Below, piece by piece: positions 50,076 through 61,710 of a stretch of DNA of 64,000 nucleotides. The stretch comes from Sitta carolinensis (taxonomy: Eukaryota > Chordata > Aves > Passeriformes > Sittidae), in contig CM063290.1 of the NCBI GenBank assembly GCA_032173965.1, positions 4,663,501 through 4,727,500 of the forward strand, in the 5' to 3' direction. Positions within the stretch are counted from its first letter, which is position 1; each line of letters opens with the position of its first letter. The notes beneath the pieces are model-generated. The model saw only the letters and a list, made by a program, of their open reading frames with translations, had not been told where the DNA came from and searched no databases. A program made the translations under genes and the position numbers.

Positions 50076-53000
50076 GTAAGTAGTAACTAGTTGAAATAAA
50101 TACACAAATAAATGGCACTCAGACTTTACAAGGATTTGCTGAGTAAAGAAAAGTAATTAAATACAGGAGAAAGTAGAAATGGGAAAATGAAATCCTGATG
50201 GCATTAGGTAAAGAGTTGGAAAGGTGAAAGAGGCAGCCGGGGGAAAACTTTCCACTCACTTTATTTTATAGAGAGACAATGTTCTGTTTCTGTACCCTTG
50301 ATATCTTTTATCACTCATTTGGTGTACTTTATTTGTTAATTAGCATTACTGACTATTTCATTACTTGGGATGTATCTTACAGTTCTGTTCATGATCTCTT
50401 TCTCCTGCTGCTGAGTGCAGAATAAACACTTGTTCCTGCCTTAGAGGAGAAGAGCTGTGATCTTGCAGACCTGTCTACAGAGAATGCACTCAGGGTCAAA
50501 ATCAGTGTCCTTTGTGTAGTGGCAATTAGCCCCCTTCCAGACACAAAAGGAAATAAGTTTTCTCCTAAATACCTTCTGTGGTTAGTGAGCACTGGGCTGT
50601 TGGGAGAGTGCCCTGACAGATGTGCAGGATTTGTTGGAGGTGTGTTCTTGTGAGTCCTCCCTCTGTTCCCTGATTTCTGCCCCCTTTCTTTTGTGCAAGC
50701 TGTATTTCTGCAGAAAGCATGAGTCAGGGAGTATTATCTCTGAAGGAAAAGAATAAATATTGGGTGACAGAAAGGGCTTGTGCAACATGTAAATAAAAGT
50801 CATGAGTTGGGAAATGAGGGGTGTGAAATGGTGTTTGGTTGTAAAGTCTGGGAAACATCTCTTGAGGTCTTTTGTAGTCTAAAAATATTCTAAAGGGAGT
50901 ATTCTGTTAGGAATTGTTTTCCACCATGGCATTAGTAACACATTCCCTGCTCGTTCTGCTACGTGTTGGGTGTTTGGAGCCACTCACTGTGCAAACATTT
51001 ACTGTGTGCACTGTCACAGCTAGTGGGGTCTGCATGATGAGAAACCCTCAGAACCTGAACTGAAGTTGAACAATAACTTCAGATTGACTTGCTGTCCCTC
51101 TACATGTAATGGAAGGCCAAAGGTTGTCACTGAAGAAGGGGAAAAAGGGGAGTGTGAAGTCTGGGAAAGGGAGATAAAGAGAGATTTCTCCAAAAGGATG
51201 ATCCTGTTAGACCTGTGACACCTTGACTTGTGATTTCTTCCAAAGCTTCCAGTAAGTTGGAGCTGCAGGAACAGAGCAGCACAGAGCACTGGAAACATGG
51301 GTGATTCCAGCCTGCAAAGGAAAGGGAAGCAACAGAAGCTCTTGTCAGAAGGAGGACTGTCAGAAGATAATTAATACAGTGTATTATAACATTACTGTAA
51401 TGTGAATTTTTACTACATGGAGCATAGGCATAATTTTGGAGATATATAGGGTGATTCTAAAATCCTTCTGTCCTTAAAACTAATTTTTAATAAGACTTTT
51501 GTCTTCAGAAAGAATGGTTATGACACTGTTTTTTCACGAAGCAAAAGCAGTTTGGTTTAGGGTAGTTCAGCTACCAATGGGAAAAACTTAAGGCATCCAG
51601 ATTCCCTTAGTCTACCTGTTTTAATTACCTTGTTTTCTCAGTAACAGCCCTGAAATCTGAGATTATAATGGATAGCTAGCCAGCACAGATGAATGAATAA
51701 TAGCCCTGCACAAATTAATTTGGTACATCTCCAATGGTTTAACAGGACTCCTGGCTGAAATGTAGCTGTCATGTTCTGAGACAGTTAATGCCACAGGTGT
51801 AGCTTCTCTAAAAATTTTTTCCTCTGATAGGAGATAGAAATGCAACTTTAAGCCATTGAAATTAAAGCCTGCTATTAAAGCTTGTGAAAGGAAAATTCTG
51901 AAGATGCAGGCTGGCTGTTGCTGGGTTTGCAGGAGCCTCATTACATGCAGTGGTGGGCTGGCAGGATGCTGCACTCAATTTTCCATGTGCCATGGCAGGC
52001 TGTGCCTCTGATGTGAGGTGCATTTAGCCCCTGGAATTATGGCACCCAGGCACAGCAGAGAATTCACTTGCAGTGCCCTGTAGCCTCGGGCTCGGTTCTG
52101 TAAACTCCAGGTAAGCAAAAGCGCTGCCTTCTCCACAAGGCCACACTGTCCTGGTGAAATCAAGGAATACATACATCAAGGCACAGGAGAAGGCTTGCCA
52201 GGCAACAGTGACCACCCTGCCAGATGCCAGCAGAGCAGCATTCATGAGCTGTGAGGCACAGGATAAAATACAAACATGGGAAAATCAGCGATCAGAAGGA
52301 AATTAAATCGTGGCTGCAAAGCAGAGAGGCCTTTGCAAGAGCAGAGAGCAAGAAATCTGTTAGATGATAAAGGTGGAAAAGCACCCTAAAGTGGCAGCCT
52401 GCCTAGGAAGTTGAGTCCCTTCCTAGGAAAGAATGGTGTGCAAGGCCCTCACCACACTCATGGCACACGGGTGCTGGAAGGCTCTGGTGCAAAGGCTGCA
52501 GCTCAGGCTCTGGAAACAAAACAAACATCGGGCATGAGAGGTGTGGGGAGTGGTGGAGGCATCCAGGCAAACACTTGCACTTGTGTCCCAGTCACACTAG
52601 TGTGTTTCCCCAGCTCAAGCAGTTTTACCCCTCCAAGGGAGGGACTCCTGCAGCCCCTTTGTGCTCCTGGCTGGGGGTTGCTGATGTCTGTCTGTCCCTG
52701 GGGCAGCTCAGATCTCAGAGTGTGTCAGGTGCTCAGCAGTATCTCACCTGGGTCCTCCTGTTTTAACGAGCCAGAGGTGCAGTTTGTAGCACCCAAAGTG
52801 CTGCCAGGAGCGTGGGTGGCATCACTTGTAAGCACAGAAAGCAAATTGTGGCTGTAAAGCACAGCAGAAGCCCCAGGATTAGGTGAGGTGGGAAATTCTA
52901 GAAGGTTACACTGCTTAGTATGTTACTGTGCCAACCCTACCCAGCTGCTGCTTCAGTTTAGTTCTGTGGTTTGGGGTTTTTCTTAACCTTTCTTAATCTG

Positions 53001-56000
53001 AAAGACTGTCAATACATAGAACTATTCCAGTTATCCTACGTTTTTCTATCCCAGTTTGGATTAAGTGGTTTGTAATGTGACTGGTGCTACATGTTTAGTT
53101 AGAAAACACAAATGCTTTCCCTTTACTGATCAGAGTCTTTGAATTAGAGTTGTAGTACCTTGCTAATAAACTGTTATCTCTTAAAATGCCTGAAGAACTA
53201 TGAAGAACACAGTTCTTTAGTAGGAAAGTAAAAGATCAGGTCAGCAAGTTGTCACTCACGTACACTGGATGTACCCTAGGAAAATTTCCACTAACTCTAA
53301 AGAAGTAAGGATCAGCCCTTGTCTCAGGTATTCTGGATTTCATTGGGATTTCAACAGGTGCATTAGTTGTCTGGCAATAAAATCAGTTAAAATTAGTAAC
53401 TGAGGAAAATTTCACCTTCTGGCTCTTTTGCTATGAACTTTGAACTTACAAACCTCAACTAATCAATGGATGACTTGGTGCCAGGATTGATTATTCAGGG
53501 TAAGCAAAAAGCTAATCGGGGAAAAAATAGCATTAAAAATATACCAAACAGAAGACATGACTGTAGAGGAGGTGATGCTTTCCCTGATGCCAGCATTCAT
53601 CAAAATCAGTAAACTGTAACTGCACTGAAAAATGCTGCTGGCACTGCTGTAAGAACCAGGCCTTTGTTGCTAATTAGATGTGAAATGCTCGTTGTGTGAT
53701 TAAGTGGTAGTAAATAAATGTTTCTCTTGTGTCTATGGATAGCAAGAGTATCCTGTTTATTCTCCATGGGAAAGGGCAGGGATGTTCCTGAGCCAGAAAC
53801 AAGGACATCCCTCTCACGAAGTGTGTGTCCCTCTTCTGTGTAGAACTCAAAGCAGCTTTAATTCTTACCCAGTAAGCAGCTCATTTTAATTTACTCAAGA
53901 GAGTGACTGATACAATACCACACTATTTAATGATTTGATGATGGATAATAATAATGAAGTTTACACAGAGATAAATGGCTATAATTTTGTTCTGCCACAA
54001 AGTTTTAAATTCCTCGAGGTAGCAGAGATGTGCTTGTTTCTACCAGCTGATAATCTGAGCCAGGCATCTCAGTGGTGATCCACCAGGGTTGGTTTGTGTT
54101 TGTTCACTTACCTGCCCTCTGAGTTTGTTCTGTGGCTGTGCCACTCTCGTGGCACAAGAGGAGAGCCTTGCATTAAACGAGATAATTAGTGTGTATTTTA
54201 GGGATGTTTTGTAGGTCTTTTGCTGCCTTCTAAGTGTTTGTGTATAGAGAAAATCCAGTTACTTGCATAACTGGCACAGTAAATGCTTTGCAGAGATCTG
54301 AGGGTGTGTATCACTAATTGTTGACAGTTTGCTCTGCAGCTCTGTGTCAGATTGAATTTCAGTCTGTTCCTTTTTATTGCCAACATGACCCAAACACAGA
54401 AGCCACAGCAGATGTCAGTCCTGCATCCTGACACATCACAGATGTGGTGCTGAGCTTTGCTTCAGTTGTGTGCAGGACTGTGCTCCACTCCTGCATGGCT
54501 GTACCTGCAGTGGCCCCTTCCCCCCCTCGTGTTTATTTACTGGGGCTGCTGCAGGGAACTCACTCAACAAAACCCATTTCAAACCTCAAATCCCTTCCTC
54601 AATAAATACACTCTCCAAAGACAATCAAGCACCCTGTGTTAAGTGAGCATGCAGCTTGAAATAGCGCTGAAATAGCAGGCAGAGCTCTTAATTGTGTTTA
54701 AACACTGTGTTGGGGCATTGTGCAATGTAGAATGGATTTGTGGAGCTGAATTGCCCTTGTTTCCTCAGACAGGCACTGATGGTCCATCACAGGGTGGGCT
54801 GTCCTGCAGAAGAAAAGGGAGCCCAGGCTGGAGAAGGCAGGAGAAGAGTTCTCCAGCCTGGGGAAGTCCGACAGCCCTCTCCCTCCCAAATCTGGGGATT
54901 ACAAATGCTTGCAGAAATGATACACTGTATTTTAAGCAACTTACGAAACATTATTTGAAGGATTAAAAACTTGGATGCTGAGGGTACGAAGAATAGGAGA
55001 AGGATTCTGGGAAAGCTGTAAGACTCTTGGGTGGCAGCCAGTACCAGCCTGCCAGTTGTTCCTGTCTATAATTATGCCAGCATTAGTGCTTTCATAAATC
55101 TTGGGAGAGAAGGAGCGGAGAGGCTATTTCCAGGCTATTAATGCCAGGATAATTAGAAATATCGGCCAGCCTCTCCAATTAGTGCCAATAGAATCCAAAA
55201 TACCAGCCAGTCTGAGTAATCTGAATACCAGTTGGTCTCTGAGCAAGTCTGGGGAATGTACAACGCCAGTTCTGGAAGAGAAATATATACAATATCAGGG
55301 TTTGTACTGTTATAAAGTTAAGGATACCTTAAATGAGCACAATCTTTGCAAAGTTTTAACCAACCAGGCTGACAAATGAGAGTTTGCTTGGCCCATTGCT
55401 CTCAGTTCAGACATTGTGCTATAGGTGAGGTTTTCCATTATTTTGCTTTTTAACCAGCATTGTTTTATTGACCACATGCTTAGCAATTGGTCACTTTGTT
55501 CTCTTGGTAAAAAAGCATAGGAAAATTATTTTTTAAAAAGGCAATCTTAAACAAAAATCCAAAATAAATTAAATGTTTTCAATTATTTATAAGAAGTGAA
55601 GTCATTAAAAAGTTGAGAAAAAATTAATTTAAGACAACCTGTAAAAGAGAGTTTGCATAGGGGGAAAAAATCTATTTTTAGTACTGCTGCACTGATGAAT
55701 GGATATTTTACTGAAACATGAGATTTCTAATTAGGTTTTGTATAGTCTGCATTTTAAATATATTACTGCTGAGCTGAGAAGTCATGCTCACCTGTTATTT
55801 TTGTCCTAAAGAAATTCTGATATAGAACTCTGTAACTATGACTTCTATCACAGCACTCTGTGGCTAGGGATTTTTAGATCTGAGAAGGTTTTCTCATTTA
55901 CAGAATGTTTTGGCTTTGGGTTTTGTGATTCTTTTCCAATTCCACTCCTTTAATTTACTTGAGCTGTGCTGGAGCAGGTGGGTGAAGGAGATTGTGTGTA

Positions 56001-57639
56001 AAGGAGTTCTAGAACAAGTGTAGGCTCCCACTGTATAAATAAAAGTTCTGGCTGTTTGCCAGTGTGCTAAATGTCCCTTCAGTGCCTCCACATTGTTGTG
56101 CAGTGCTGGAGATGTGTGTGGTTGTTTCTAGCCTGATAAACACATTCTGGAGGTTCACTACAAACGTTTCAGGGAGATTTTCATTCTGTGTCACAATCAG
56201 AGGGAGGAGAAGTAGAAATTGGCAGGGGCTGGAGGATGGGACAGTGAAAAATGAATGTCCCACTCCGGGATTTCTGAGACCTTCAGTGGTGGTGTTCTGA
56301 GCAGGAGGAGAGCAGTGTGTGGGAGGGCAGAGTGAGCCCAAGGGGGCACAGCAGGTGAGGCTCTTGGCTTCAGGGGGGATGCCCGTGTAAACAGTAAAAT
56401 AAAAACTAGAAGTTGTACAGACACATGCCAGAAGTGGTAAATGGCTCAGCAGAGCTGTTCTGTCAGAGGAAGCTGCAGATGGGCATGACCCTGTCTCCTG
56501 CACATGCTGCAGACCATGGATGTGCTTTGCCAGGCTTCCATTCTGGTGTGCTTTTGGGTACTTCATAATGTAACTGTCTGATAATTTTATATTTGAATAT
56601 TGAAGTTAAAACTCCTTTCAGCTGTTCCAGTTCTGATATTATTTATGAGGAGCTGAGCAGTCCATGCCCTTTCTCCTGAAAGATTTCAAACTGGCTGTTT
56701 TCCATGTGTGTCCTAGAACGAGTGCAGACATTCCCTGTTACTTTAGGCTCTCTGTCCTGCCAACATTTATTTCTGCCCCAGGCTGTACCAAGCTGGGGTG
56801 GATTGGAAAAGGTTTGGTTTTGTTTTAAATGCGGTGGGGTGGGGGAGACAACTTCTGAGTGTCCTTGTGCTCTGTGGTGCTGAGGTACAGACCAGTACCT
56901 GAGCAGGGATTTGGGACAAACTGCACAAGTGTCTCGATGCCCTCTGGGCTTCTGCCTCGTGTGTCCTTACCAGGATGGATCACTGCTGCAGGTCGTGGGG
57001 ATGTGAGGCTCCCATAAACCATCCCTGTGGCGAACAGCTCCCCTAACAAACTCCCCGACAAGCCCTGTCCACTCCTCACATGCCCGTGCTCCGGGCAGTG
57101 GGGTGGGTGCAGAGCCTGGCACGTTGAGCATTCCCTGGGAGGAGTGGATTTGGCCCCGGAGAAGGTCACCCAGCCCGCTTGTCCTGCCGGCTGTGGCCGT
57201 GCTGGACCGTGGGGAGCGAGAGCCCTCTTGTGGGTTAGGGAATTCCTGAAACGATCGCAGCGAGCGATGCTCACGGGGAGGGCAGTGCTTGCAAAGAAGT
57301 GGTGGCTGCACCTTTCCCGTGCTTCTGTGACCGAGTAGATTCAGAGATTCACTCACTCATCGTTTTCCCATTTTTTTTGTGCCTGAGTGGGATAAATTAC
57401 TTTTCGGGCTGTAGCCATAGACACATGTCACAACTACAAGAAGGCGAGGAGAGGAGGGATCTGCCAGCAGGCAGACCGTGCTGATCTGGGTGATTTTTAG
57501 AGCACAGCACTGCTGTCAGTGCTTGCACAGCTCCTTTTATGAAAACATCGAATTCTGATATGGTTTCACAGCTCCTTCAGAAATGAGCGTGGCGTGGTTT
57601 GGTTCATAGCAATCCGATGACAGATTTCTCTCTTTCTAG
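50076..57639 (+). other. FNDC3B: Intron H-I, 7.6 kb
   Basis: GT-AG intron with donor GTAAGT and acceptor CTCTCTTTCTAG. No exon or recognisable transposon was found. It carries a CpG-rich patch at 57031-57333. The longest non-exonic frame of the window is here, a minus-strand 185-codon frame at 56009-56566 without a recognisable domain. The AT-rich part around 55440-55780 has nothing I can identify. Confidence 0.85.
57031..57333. other. CpG-rich intronic patch
   Basis: I count about 18 CpG dinucleotides in roughly 300 bases, against a generally CpG-poor surrounding intron. It includes a dense cluster (ACGATCGCAGCGAGCGATGC) at 57251-57270. It begins about 600 bases and ends about 300 bases before exon I. 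It may be an intragenic regulatory element or a locally unmethylated, GC-biased site. It has no recognised coding content, although frames of 103 (plus) and 129-149 (minus) codons overlap it by chance. Confidence 0.55.
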
Positions 57640-57764
57640 GGAAAGAGGAACAGTGGTTTCAGAGAATGTTACTTTGGGAGCCAGAAGCATTGCAAGCTGA
57701 CCAAGCTGTGCCCAGCTTTGGGTTACACCTTCCGGCTGGCGGCCCAGAACGACATCGGTACTAG
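57640..57764 (+). CDS. FNDC3B: FNDC3B exon I, C'-F strands of FN3 domain 2 (residues about 422-463)
   Basis: The exon reads GKRNSGFRECYFGSQKHCKL, then TKLCPALGYTFRLAAQNDIG and T plus two bases of Ser. It carries the C' and E strands and the F strand with the signature L.P..GY.FRL.A.N..G. It ends in the F-G loop, right at the position where FN3 domains often carry binding loops. It is 125 nt, phase 0 to phase 2. The acceptor is TTTCTAG and the donor TAG|GTGAGC. The block resembles human FNDC3B closely as remembered, with Glu in place of Gln before the first Cys and Tyr after it. Confidence 0.95.
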
Positions 57765-59041
57765 GTGAGCTCCTCAGGGCACTTTTTCTGAGAAAAAGTG
57801 GTAGTTGGAAAGTTCACCTATCAATGCCAGCATAAAGAGGAATTCTTGGGGTTTTTTTGTTTCTTTTCTCTTCATGGTTTTGAGTTAAATATCTGACATT
57901 TGCTCTGTTATTAATACTTCAAGGTAAGTCAGGCTTTGCTTGGTGATATCCTTCACCTCCCAGGGAATTGCTGTGTATCTTCAGCGTGGTGAGATCAGCC
58001 TAAGCAGATAGGCTCCTTTTGAGGTGTTAAATGGTGTTTCGTGGTCTGTTCCTAATACAAAAAGAATACATCTGTTATGTAAAATTCCCACTAGGGACCT
58101 CTGTGAACCAAGAAAAACAAGCAAAGGGGAAGTTGAGTTACAGATTTTGAAAGGAATCTTGATATATTTATTTTTCTGGTTTAAAGCAAAGCCCTTCTGT
58201 CTCTTTTCAGCAGTACAGTCTCTTTCTTCTTCGGGACTGGCAGGGCTGGCTGATGGGTGGGAAAGAAGGGAGAGACAGGCAGGACTGAGAGAGGCCATCC
58301 AAGGCACTGCAAGATGGAGTTTAGCTTCTGCTTTTCCTTGCACATGAGCTGATGCACTCGCATGAAGATGGGTGAGAAAGCAGACTTAGTTCAATCCTCT
58401 GGGAGCTGCTAGGGAGCAGTGGGGTGAAATGTTCTGCAGCTGAAGGGCAGGGTGTGCCCAGAGAGACATTGTGCTGCAGGGGCAGTGTGTGCTCCTGTGC
58501 TCAGGCAAGCAGAGCAGGCCAGGAAAGCTTTAGCTGTGAAGAAGCCAAACACCCAGTGCCCTTGTGTACTCCTATATTGTCCTTCTTGGCTAAACAGGAT
58601 CTAATCGTTATTGCAAGGACACAAAGGAAACACCAGTGGTAATATAACAATGTGTTTTGTGGAGGGAGAGTCCTGCATTGTTCTCTCTTCTAGAACACAA
58701 GCCTCTCAGTAATTTATAACTTGAGAAAACTTCTTTATTCGTGATCCTGTGTTTTTCCTGACATGGACTGAGAGCACTTGTGTGTGCAGAGTCCCTTTTC
58801 CCAACTTCTTGCAAGATGAATTCCCTCTCACTCAACGTACAGAGAGCGTGGGGCTGAGCTGGAGCTGCTGAGTGTAACTGGAAGGCAGTTGAGTTTGTGC
58901 AGAGTTCCCAGTTCTGGCATCTCTTTTCTTTGCCAGATTCCAGATTTTTAAAATACCTTTGTGCGTGTTTCAACACTCCTCCCCTACCTCCTTTTTTTTT
59001 TTTCCTTCTGTTCTCTTTCTCCTTTTTCCCTCTCCCCTCAG

Positions 59042-59056
59042 GCTATTGAGGAAGGA
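59042..59056 (+). other. FNDC3B: Candidate 15-nt in-frame microexon (unproven)
   Basis: A roughly 60-base pyrimidine-rich tract (58976-59039) ends in CCCCTCAG at 59041. The next 15 bases (GCTATTGAGGAAGGA) are followed directly by GTGAGT, a consensus donor. Included between exons I and J (both phase 2), it would keep frame and change the F-G loop of FN3 domain 2 from GTSGYS to GTRLLRKDGYS. I know of no such exon in FNDC3B, so this is a prediction from splice-site shape only. Confidence 0.3.
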
Positions 59057-59805
59057 GTGAGTTAAAAACTATTTATGGTCAGCTGCTCTGTGTTAATCTG
59101 TGAGATAAGCACCAGCAACACATGCTTTATTTATATAGACAGCACTCAAAATTAAGGCATGATAATGTCACCTAACACTTCATGTCCTGAGATGGTTTTG
59201 GTTTGTTGTAATGCTTGTGGACTTACCATGTGTGATGATTATTGTCTCGTTTGGGCTTTAGTTATAGGTGGTTTATTTACATTTAAGTGTATTTCAACAA
59301 ATAGGTTGGTTTTGAGAAAGAAGATTCAGAATAAGGAGATTTGGCTTTTCCTGTGTGTTGAGTTCATGGTGTGACTTTAAGGCACATAAATATGTTTTGT
59401 GCTTTGGAAACAGATTTGAAAATTGCAAGAATGTCACCTTCCATTGAGAGCTTGATCAGAGTTTATAGAACTTCTATTCTGCATATCTCAGGTTCAGCAT
59501 CCAAAATTGAACACTTGAGGCTTTATTTCCTATACTTTAGTTCCCCTTTGTTAAATGAGATTTTCCTCCACAGTTAATACCAAGTTAATATTTTTAGGCA
59601 TTCAGATATCTTTTTCCAGTGTTATTCTGGTGAGAGTTGTAAAAATTACTGTGAGGATGCATTATCCTACATTTTTTTCTATTCTTAGTTCTGGCATTTC
59701 CTAACTGGGTGTTCATCTTTTCCACCTGAAAAATCCGAACTTTGTCCAAATTTTTTGAGAAAAAAGTGTACTTCTCTAAGTACATTGAGGTTTATGTTTC
59801 TTTAG

Positions 59806-59937
59806 CTTTGTGATTTTTTTGTTTTGTTTTGTGGGTTTTCTTGGGGGGGGGATGCTTTGTTTGGTTGGGTTTTTTTTTGGTTTTTTGTTTGGTCGTTTCT
59901 TTGTTTTGGGGGGTGTTGGAGGCTTGTTTGCTTATTT
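59806..59937 (+). repeat. G/T-rich low-complexity tract upstream of exon J
   Basis: T-rich sequence with a run of about nine G near 59843-59851 and further G runs of three and six bases. It is poor in C and ends about 38 bases before the exon J acceptor. In RNA it is U/G-rich. The G runs have loops that are mostly too long for a textbook G-quadruplex. Confidence 0.75.
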
Positions 59938-59975
59938 TTAATATTTTTCTCTCTCTCTGCACTGTCTCTGAGCAG

Positions 59976-60150
59976 TGGGTACAGCCAGGAGGTGGTTTGC
60001 TACACTGCAGGCAATATTCCTCAGACCCCTTCTGCACCACGGCTCATTCGAGCTGGAGTGACGTGGATCTCATTGCAGTGGAGTAAAGTAGAAGGATGCA
60101 CACCAGAGGAAGTGATTTCCTACACCCTGGAAATTCAGGAGGAAGATAAT
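59976..60150 (+). CDS. FNDC3B: FNDC3B exon J, end of FN3 domain 2 and start of FN3 domain 3 (residues about 463-521)
   Basis: The exon reads (S)GYSQEVVCYTAGNIPQTPS, then APRLIRAGVTWISLQWSKVE and GCTPEEVISYTLEIQEEDN. The first part is the G strand of FN3 domain 2. The rest is strands A, B (Trp in ISLQWSK) and C (SYTLEIQ) of FN3 domain 3. It is 175 nt, phase 2 to phase 0. The acceptor is GAGCAG and the donor AAT|GTAAGT. The stop-to-stop frame continues only a few codons past the donor and starts artificially in the upstream G/T tract. Confidence 0.95.
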
Positions 60151-60764
60151 GTAAGTACTGTGCTGCTGTGAAGAGCACGACTTAAACTGAGTTTTGGTTT
60201 ATTAATTGGAGATCAGTGAGAGGCAGCAGGGACTGCTGCTTTGGAGGGCCTTCCAGGAGTACTGGGTACTTGGCAGGGTGGAGCTGTGTGATTTGCTCTG
60301 CTGCACAGCAGAATTGGAATTAGATTCACTAAAAATCTCTGCTGTCATCTGTGATTACTTACAAAGCCACACAGGATCCTATGAGATACAGGGCAGCTTG
60401 TCCTTAGCTAGGTCAGTCTGCCATGTCCTCCTGGCTGTTCTGTCACCTGTCACTTCCAGTTCTGTAGCAGGTTTAAACTGCCATGATTGGTTCTGTGCTT
60501 ATTTTGCAGCAAAATTACATTATTCAAGGCAGCTGCAACATGTTTCTTCCAAAGAAAAAATATTATGGCCTTGCAGTTTAAAAGTAGTAGCATTAATAAT
60601 AATAATTATATATATATTATATGTTTGTTTTTTCTTGTTTTTCTTTTAAAAAAGCACTCAGCTAAAGCCCCTTTGCTAAAATGTTTGTAGTTACAGACTA
60701 ACACAGGGAACACTTTCTCAGACTCCTCAGTTATGGGAATTTGTTTGGTTTTGTATTTTTTTAG
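60151..60764 (+). other. FNDC3B: Intron J-K, 0.6 kb
   Basis: GT-AG intron with donor GTAAGT and acceptor TATTTTTTTAG. It includes an AT repeat near 60594-60621. Nothing else was recognised. Confidence 0.88.
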
Positions 60765-60851
60765 GATAGTGTGTTTCACCCAAAGTACACTGGAGAGGAG
60801 CAGGCCTGTACTGTGAAGAATCTCAGAAGAAGCACACAGTATAAATTCAGG
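60765..60851 (+). CDS. FNDC3B: FNDC3B exon K, C'-F strands of FN3 domain 3 (residues about 522-550)
   Basis: An 87-nt exon of 29 codons, phase 0 on both sides, reading DSVFHPKYTGEEQACTVKNL and RRSTQYKFR. It contains the E-strand block ACTVKNL and the F-strand signature RRSTQYKFR, as in other FNDC3 family members. The acceptor is TTTTTTAG and the donor AGG|GTAAAG, which is less than consensus. Skipping would keep frame but delete the core of FN3 domain 3. Confidence 0.95.
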
Positions 60852-61627
60852 GTAAAGTCTTTTTTTTCCTCTTCTCATTGTGTAGTATTTTCTGTTTTGG
60901 GTTTCTTCCAGGCACTACAGGGATCCTTTGGTGCTTCCTCCAAAACTGAGTCATCAAATACAAATCTGCTTATATTGTGACCTAATATATTAAACTGCTA
61001 GTTGTATTTCTGCTTTAATCATGCAGGAGGTACTGTTGCTCAGACCTTGGGGAGCAATCACAGTTCTCAGTACAGTGTGGAGGATGCTATGAAAGCATAG
61101 CTCAGGGTGTGAGGGGTTCCTAGTTGGCTGCATTGCTCCCAAAACCCTGATCCCTGGTGGCAAATCCCATCTCACCTCTGCAGAATGCAGCACCCACTGT
61201 CAGGTGCCCAGCCAGCAGAGCTGCCCTCCCCAGCACAGGGGCCTGTGCTCCCCTGGCAGCCACAGATGGGAGCTTTCCTGTCTGATAAGTCAGCCTGGCT
61301 GGTTCTGCAGCTGGTTTTTAGCAGGTGTTGGTGTCTCCTACTCTGTGGATGCTCATAAACACAGAGCCCCTGGGAGATGCTCTTCCTGCACACACCAAGC
61401 TCAGCTGTTTTCCTCTCTGGTGCTGAGGTCTCACAGGGTGCTGCTGTGGAGGAGCAGGCAGTGGGTTTATCAGGACCAGCTGTGATGCCACTGGCCATCC
61501 ACCCCTGACTGTCCACTGCTGTGGCTCCACAAGGTGTGCCACCCAGTGTGGTGTCCCTCTGGAGATGGCCAGGAGCTGTGCATGAGGCCAGCACCTGCCT
61601 TCTTCAGGTCTTATTATATTCAGGAGC

Positions 61628-61710
61628 AAAAAAAAAACCATTAAAAAACCCAAAAATCAAAACAAAACAAAAAAGAACCAAACAAACAAAAGAAAAAAAA
61701 CAAACAAAAA
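61628..61710 (+). repeat. A/C-rich low-complexity tract abutting a CR1 end
   Basis: Runs of A separated by C or CC (AAAACAAAACAAAAAAG-like) lie immediately before the antisense CR1. Read in the CR1 direction it is a T/G-rich tail placed where CR1 copies usually carry ATTCTATG octamers. Confidence 0.75.

Larger units (their letters stand above)
57765..59975 (+). other. FNDC3B: Intron I-J, 2.2 kb
   Basis: GT-AG intron with donor GTGAGC and acceptor CTGAGCAG preceded by CTCTCTCTCTGCACTGTC. It contains a second strong-looking pyrimidine tract with AG at 58976-59041 (see the microexon candidate) and a G/T-rich tract at about 59806-59937 just upstream of exon J. No transposon or other gene was recognised. 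Confidence 0.85.

Noticed and set aside
56009..56566. Minus-strand open frame of 185 codons, the longest outside the exons
   Set aside because: No recognisable domain, no splice or promoter context and no homologue I know. It sits in intron H-I where shorter frames overlap on both strands, as expected by chance in moderately GC-rich DNA. A protein search and conservation test would decide.
59843..59910. G-quadruplex from the G runs upstream of exon J
   Set aside because: Four G runs exist, but two of the loops between them are more than 12 bases, beyond the usual limit, so a stable quadruplex is doubtful.
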